A stretch of 58,111 bases of DNA. Source: Rhodobacteraceae bacterium WD3A24. GTDB taxonomy: Bacteria; Pseudomonadota; Alphaproteobacteria; Rhodobacterales; Rhodobacteraceae. Each line of letters starts with the position of its first letter. The first letter of the stretch is position 1. Positions 55,359-58,111 of the stretch are shown in pieces. The notes under the pieces were generated by a model. It had not been told where the DNA came from and ran no database searches. It saw only the letters and a program-made list of their open reading frames with translations. Where the stretch lies: contig PUHN01000017.1 of the NCBI GenBank assembly GCA_002967695.1, positions 1 to 58,111 on the forward strand. Reading direction: 5' to 3'. A program made the translations under genes and the position numbers.

Positions 55359-55477
55359 TTTGCCGCAACATAACGTGGGCCACGCAGATGATGTTCCTGA
55401 AAACCCTCGCCGGTGCAGGAGAAATCGCTGCCGCAGGCCGGCGGCGGCGCGCGGGCTGCGACGGACCGACGCGGATT

Positions 55478-55491
55478 TTGATTTGGATCAA
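55478..55491. promoter_or_regulatory. Perfect FNR/FnrL-type box
   Basis: TTGAT-TTGG-ATCAA matches the FNR consensus TTGAT-N4-ATCAA exactly. It lies in the 246-base spacer between doeD and the divergent repeat-protein gene. Its centre is 69 bases from the repeat-protein start codon. A class II promoter here would start transcripts near 55526. Confidence 0.6.
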
Positions 55492-55553
55492 CGACGCTGA
55501 AGTGACACGATCCTAGCCGTTCTGTGTGCTGGACAATCTTCAAGGAGAGTACG

Positions 55554-56384
55554 ATGAGTGCATCAGTTATCGAGACCATCCGTTCAGGGCGTCGTGGCGT
55601 CTCGGCGCTCGCCATCTGTGCGATGGTCGCTGCGGCGGGTGCCTATACCGACATGCCGCCGCTGATCGGTACCGCCCACGCCCATGACCACGAAGACGGC
55701 GAGGGTGGCCAGGGCGGCCAGGGCCAAGGCGGTCAGGGCGGCCAGGGCCAGGGCGGCCAAGGCCAGGGTGGCCAGGGTCAGGGTGGTCAAGGCGGCCACG
55801 ACGATGGCGACATGGGCGGCGACGATGACGACCATGACCACGACGACGGCGACGGTGGCGAAGGCGGCCGTGGTCAGGGTGGCGAAGGCGGTCGCGGTCA
55901 AGGCGACGGCGGCGGCCGGCCGCCCTGGGCGCAGGAAGGCATCCCGGAGGCTCTCGAACTCGGGCGCCTCAGCGTCGCCCGTTCGCCGGACCAGGTGCTC
56001 GACCGGGCCTTTGACGAGGCGCTGGCGCATCTCTCGCCCGAAATGATCGCCTTCTACAGCCTCGACCACGACGAGATGATCGAGGAACTCTCGCTCAACT
56101 GGGACAACCTGACGATCATCGATTCGCCGCTGCAGAACCTTGCGCTCTATAAGGACGCGCTCGACGGCACCTCGGTTCTGACCGACATGGGCGTGACGAA
56201 CGACACCGACACGCTGCTCGCGGCGTTCCTCGGGGTCGCCTCCGACAAAACGGTGCCGATCACGCCGGATACCGTGACGGCGCTGTCGACCATCTGGGAG
56301 CTGGATATGGACGCGGCCACGGCCGCCGAGATCGCCGCCGAGGCCGAGGCGATCCGCGTCGCGGTGCTGGCCGGCCATGGCTGA
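55554..56384 (+). CDS. Exported Gly/Gln-repeat protein of unknown function
   Basis: The 276 residues have a long N-terminal leader with a hydrophobic helix (about 17-42) ending THAHDHED-like sequence. Residues 50-81 are GGQ and GGQGQ repeats, 82-101 are Asp/His-rich (HDDGDMGGDDDDHDHDDGD), 102-121 are RGQGG repeats, and 122-276 are an ordered domain (PPWAQEGIPEALELGRLSVARSP). The Asp/His part could bind metal. The family is conserved in Rhodobacteraceae as far as I recall. A good ribosome site (aaggagag) fixes the ATG. It sits behind an FNR-type box and is divergent from the doe genes. Confidence 0.75.
   Translation: MSASVIETIRSGRRGVSALAICAMVAAAGAYTDMPPLIGTAHAHDHEDGEGGQGGQGQGGQGGQGQGGQGQGGQGQGGQGGHDDGDMGGDDDDHDHDDGDGGEGGRGQGGEGGRGQGDGGGRPPWAQEGIPEALELGRLSVARSPDQVLDRAFDEALAHLSPEMIAFYSLDHDEMIEELSLNWDNLTIIDSPLQNLALYKDALDGTSVLTDMGVTNDTDTLLAAFLGVASDKTVPITPDTVTALSTIWELDMDAATAAEIAAEAEAIRVAVLAGHG
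55704..55796. repeat. In-frame tandem repeat coding for GGQ/GGQGQ
   Basis: Degenerate 9-15 base units (ggcggccag, ggccagggc) repeat about eight times, all in frame. The unit encodes Gly-Gly-Gln or Gly-Gln. Repeat number may vary between strains by slippage. Confidence 0.75.
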
Positions 56385-56391
56385 GCCCGCT

Positions 56392-56408
56392 GCCCCGGAA
56401 ACCGGGGC
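56392..56408 (+). terminator. Hairpin after the repeat-protein gene
   Basis: A 7-bp stem (56392-56398 with 56402-56408) has a three-base loop and lies 7 bases past the stop codon. There is no T-run, so termination is uncertain. Confidence 0.4.
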
Positions 56409-56477
56409 GGAAGGGACGCCGGCGAAACCAGTGGTTCCGCATATCGAGTAGCCGGTCGCATGACCGGAGGGGTCACA

Positions 56478-56505
56478 GGGGGCGGCACGAGCCGCCCCCG
56501 ATTCA
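56478..56505 (+). terminator. Probable intrinsic terminator upstream of the MAPEG gene
   Basis: A 9-bp GC-rich stem (56478-56486 with 56491-56499, loop ACGA) is followed by the weak tract attcattt. It likely separates the repeat-protein transcript from the MAPEG gene. Confidence 0.5.
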
Positions 56506-56585
56506 TTTCGCGGTGCGGATTTGCCGCGATTCTGTGCTATACTGGGGCGGCCGTGGTGCAGCGCGGCATGTCGGGGAGGCGGCGC

Positions 56586-57050
56586 ATGGGCGCGCTGGGG
56601 TTCGACAACCCGGTCTTCGCCACCTACGCGGTCGCGGCCGCGATCATGGTGCTCAAGATCATGGGGCAGGGCTGGATGACCGTCTGGCGCATGACGCGGG
56701 CGCGCGCGGGCTTCGCGAGCCCCGAGGATCTGCGCCCCGGCCCGATCAACCCCGACCCGCGACCGGGGCAGCTCGAACCCGACGAGGCGGTGGAGCGCTC
56801 GCGCCGGATGCACCGCAACGACCTGGAGAACATCCCGGCCTTTCTTGCCTGCGGGCTGATCTTCGTGGCCGCCGGCCCGCCGTTGTGGCTGGCCAAGGTG
56901 CTGATGTATGGGTTCGTCGTCGCGCGACTGGCGCATACGCTCGCCTATGCGACCGCGCGAAGCCACGAGACCCGCGCGGCCTTCTACACCGTCGGTTCCC
57001 TCGCGGTGATCGTGATGGCGCTCTACACGCTGGCCGCGGTGCTTGCCTGA
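56586..57050 (+). CDS. MAPEG-family membrane protein
   Basis: The 154-residue protein has four hydrophobic helices. The MAPEG signature is in the middle: ERSRRMHRNDLENIPAFLACG. The family includes glutathione-dependent enzymes, though bacterial members often lack known function. ATG at 56586 has ggggagg upstream. Confidence 0.87.
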   Translation: MGALGFDNPVFATYAVAAAIMVLKIMGQGWMTVWRMTRARAGFASPEDLRPGPINPDPRPGQLEPDEAVERSRRMHRNDLENIPAFLACGLIFVAAGPPLWLAKVLMYGFVVARLAHTLAYATARSHETRAAFYTVGSLAVIVMALYTLAAVLA

Positions 57051-57066
57051 CGCGTCCGAGCCGCAA

Positions 57067-57561
57067 TCAGCCGCCCGGCTCGGTGGGCTTCATCAGGAGT
57101 TCCAGCGGCGGCGGCGCGCCGGTTTTGACCGGCTTGGTGACGACATAGGTGTAGTAGCGCGCAATACCGCCGCTGTCGCGCAGCAGCTCCTCCATGAAGG
57201 CCTGGTAGCTGTCGATGTCGCGAGTGACGATCTGCATGAGATAGTCGAAGCCGCCCCCCAGCGCCCAGCAGCCCAGCACCTCTTCGCGGTTCTCGATGAG
57301 CGTCTCGAAGGCACGGAAGGATTCGGTGCCGTGGCGCTCCAGTTCGAGTGTCACGAAGATCGTCAGATGCGGCGCCACCGCGCGCAGGGCGATCTCGGCG
57401 TGGTATCCGGCGATGATCCCGGCGGTTTCGAGCCGCTTGAGCCGTTCCCAGGCCGGCGAGGTGGACAGGTTGATCCGCTTGGCGAGATCGGCCTTGGCAA
57501 TGCGGCCCTCGCGCGAGAGAATCCTGAGAATTTCCAGATCGCGCGAATCCAGTCGCAGCAC
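57067..57561 (-). CDS. Lrp/AsnC-family regulator (possible DoeX-like)
   Basis: The 164 residues have the Lrp plan: LRLDSRDLEILRILSREGRI, the HTH helix LAKRINLSTSPAWERLKRLE and the ligand domain ending YYTYVVTKP. The GTG start lies 3 bases after the dtd stop and uses ggagg inside the dtd end, so the genes are coupled. A doe cluster usually carries an Lrp/AsnC regulator (DoeX), and this one is 1.8 kb from doeD, but the link is not proven. Confidence 0.88.
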   Translation of the reverse strand: MLRLDSRDLEILRILSREGRIAKADLAKRINLSTSPAWERLKRLETAGIIAGYHAEIALRAVAPHLTIFVTLELERHGTESFRAFETLIENREEVLGCWALGGGFDYLMQIVTRDIDSYQAFMEELLRDSGGIARYYTYVVTKPVKTGAPPPLELLMKPTEPGG

Positions 57562-57564
57562 CTC

Positions 57565-58002
57565 TCAGACCTCCAGCCAGATTGTCACGGGGCCGTCATT
57601 GGTCAGCGCGACCTCCATCTCCGCCCCGAAACGGCCTGTCTCTACGGCGATGCCCAGATCGCGCATCTGCCGTGCGAAGTGCTCATACAGCCGCGCGCCC
57701 TCCTCGGGCGGGGCGGCGGCCGAAAAGCCGGGGCGGTTGCCGCGCGACGTGTCGGCGGCCAGGGTGAACTGGCTGACCACCAGTGCCGCGCCGCCGGTGT
57801 CCTTCAGCGCGCGGTTCATGCGGCCGGTCTCGTCGCGGAAGATGCGCAGCTTGGCGATCTTGTTGGCGAGCGTCGTGGCCTGCGTCTTTGGGTCGTCGGC
57901 CATCGCGCAGACGAGGATCAACAGGCCCGCACCGATTTCGCCGACGGTCTCGCCCTCGACGCGCACGGCCGCGTGGGTGACCCTCTGGACCAGCGCGCGC
58001 AT
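57565..58002 (-). CDS. dtd: D-aminoacyl-tRNA deacylase
   Basis: DTD frees tRNA mischarged with D-amino acids or glycine. The 145 residues have the two motifs [17 protein letters not shown] (about 78) and [12 protein letters not shown] at the end, both catalytic. ATG at 58002 overlaps the stop of the upstream kinase gene (TGATG). Confidence 0.95.
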   Translation of the reverse strand: MRALVQRVTHAAVRVEGETVGEIGAGLLILVCAMADDPKTQATTLANKIAKLRIFRDETGRMNRALKDTGGAALVVSQFTLAADTSRGNRPGFSAAAPPEEGARLYEHFARQMRDLGIAVETGRFGAEMEVALTNDGPVTIWLEV

Positions 58003-58111
58003 CAGGACAGCTCCGCCCGGTGCGGCGGGTTCGCCCCCGCGCGGGCCACCGTCATCGCGGCCGCGCGCGTGGCGAGGTCGAGCGCGGCGTGCAGCGCCTC
58101 GGGGTCCGGCG
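58002..58111 (-). CDS. PfkB-family carbohydrate kinase, C-terminus only (cut by window edge)
   Basis: The last 35 codons of a minus-strand gene are visible, ending [14 protein letters not shown]. The AGANPP tail (often ARPGANPP) is typical of the end of PfkB-type sugar kinases, such as fructokinase. It overlaps dtd by one base (TGATG), so the kinase, dtd and the Lrp regulator form one transcript. Most of the gene lies outside the window. Confidence 0.65.
   Translation of the reverse strand, partial: PDPEALHAALDLATRAAAMTVARAGANPPHRAELS

Noticed and set aside
55704-55916. Repeat array as a CRISPR
   Set aside because: Units are short, contiguous and in frame within a coding region; no spacers and no cas genes.

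Overview
The window is a gene-dense, roughly 65-70 % GC stretch of an alphaproteobacterial chromosome. The best match is a member of the Rhodobacteraceae (Rhodobacterales). This rests on the GcrA cell-cycle regulator, the pcm-tolC-PopZ-like gene block, the DUF6280, DUF983, DUF3572 and DUF3108 proteins, a PleD-type diguanylate cyclase, and an ectoine-catabolism cluster. The genus cannot be told from the sequence. No rRNA, tRNA, CRISPR array or prophage is visible. The only sign of mobile DNA is the left edge, where the start of a probable IS5-type transposase meets a short AT-richer remnant.

Layout. 1-0.6 kb: IS edge, remnant, and two GC-rich hairpins behind lepA. 0.6-9.2 kb: housekeeping genes (lepA, a sirtuin, a PCu(A)C copper chaperone, rpmB, meaB, a DUF3108 protein, hrpB). 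9.2-12.0 kb: a thioesterase and a form-II-type CoxL-like molybdenum hydroxylase large subunit. 12.1-13.8 kb: an ornithine-decarboxylase-type enzyme divergent from an Lrp/AsnC regulator. 13.9-22.6 kb: valS, a HisC-like aminotransferase, a CX5R phosphatase overlapping an MsbA-like exporter, ygfZ, and efp divergent from a DUF6280 gene. 22.7-26.4 kb (minus): a PopZ-like protein, tolC, pcm and gcrA. 26.5-33.6 kb: an ABC-2 permease, argD, argF, a second exporter and an acyl-CoA synthetase. 33.6-35.9 kb: cutA, an aldo/keto reductase and a PIG-L deacetylase.

36.1-39.4 kb: a betaine/choline-type ABC importer (binding protein, permease, ATPase) with a clear promoter and a strong terminator after the first gene. 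39.5-43.6 kb: a secreted protein, NUDIX, DUF983, pleD, DUF3572 and MarR genes. 43.7-46.2 kb: a HAD phosphatase, then an H-NOX-like protein whose gene overlaps an HNOBA-GGDEF diguanylate cyclase. 46.3-51.4 kb: uvrD/pcrA, an FMN-dependent alpha-hydroxyacid oxidase, and the CoxM- and CoxS-like subunits. 51.6-55.3 kb: doeB, doeA and doeD for ectoine breakdown. 55.5-58.1 kb: a secreted Gly/Gln-repeat protein behind a perfect FNR-type box, a MAPEG protein, an Lrp regulator, dtd, and the end of a PfkB-type kinase.

Two themes link the genes. One is compatible-solute use: betaine uptake and ectoine degradation to aspartate semialdehyde. The other is signalling: PleD and a two-gene counterpart of soluble guanylate cyclase (H-NOX partner plus HNOBA-cyclase) in which the H-NOX protein has lost every canonical heme-binding residue. 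That pair, and the doeD/Gly-Gln-repeat divergent region (FNR-type box plus a leader terminator), are the most interesting parts of the window.
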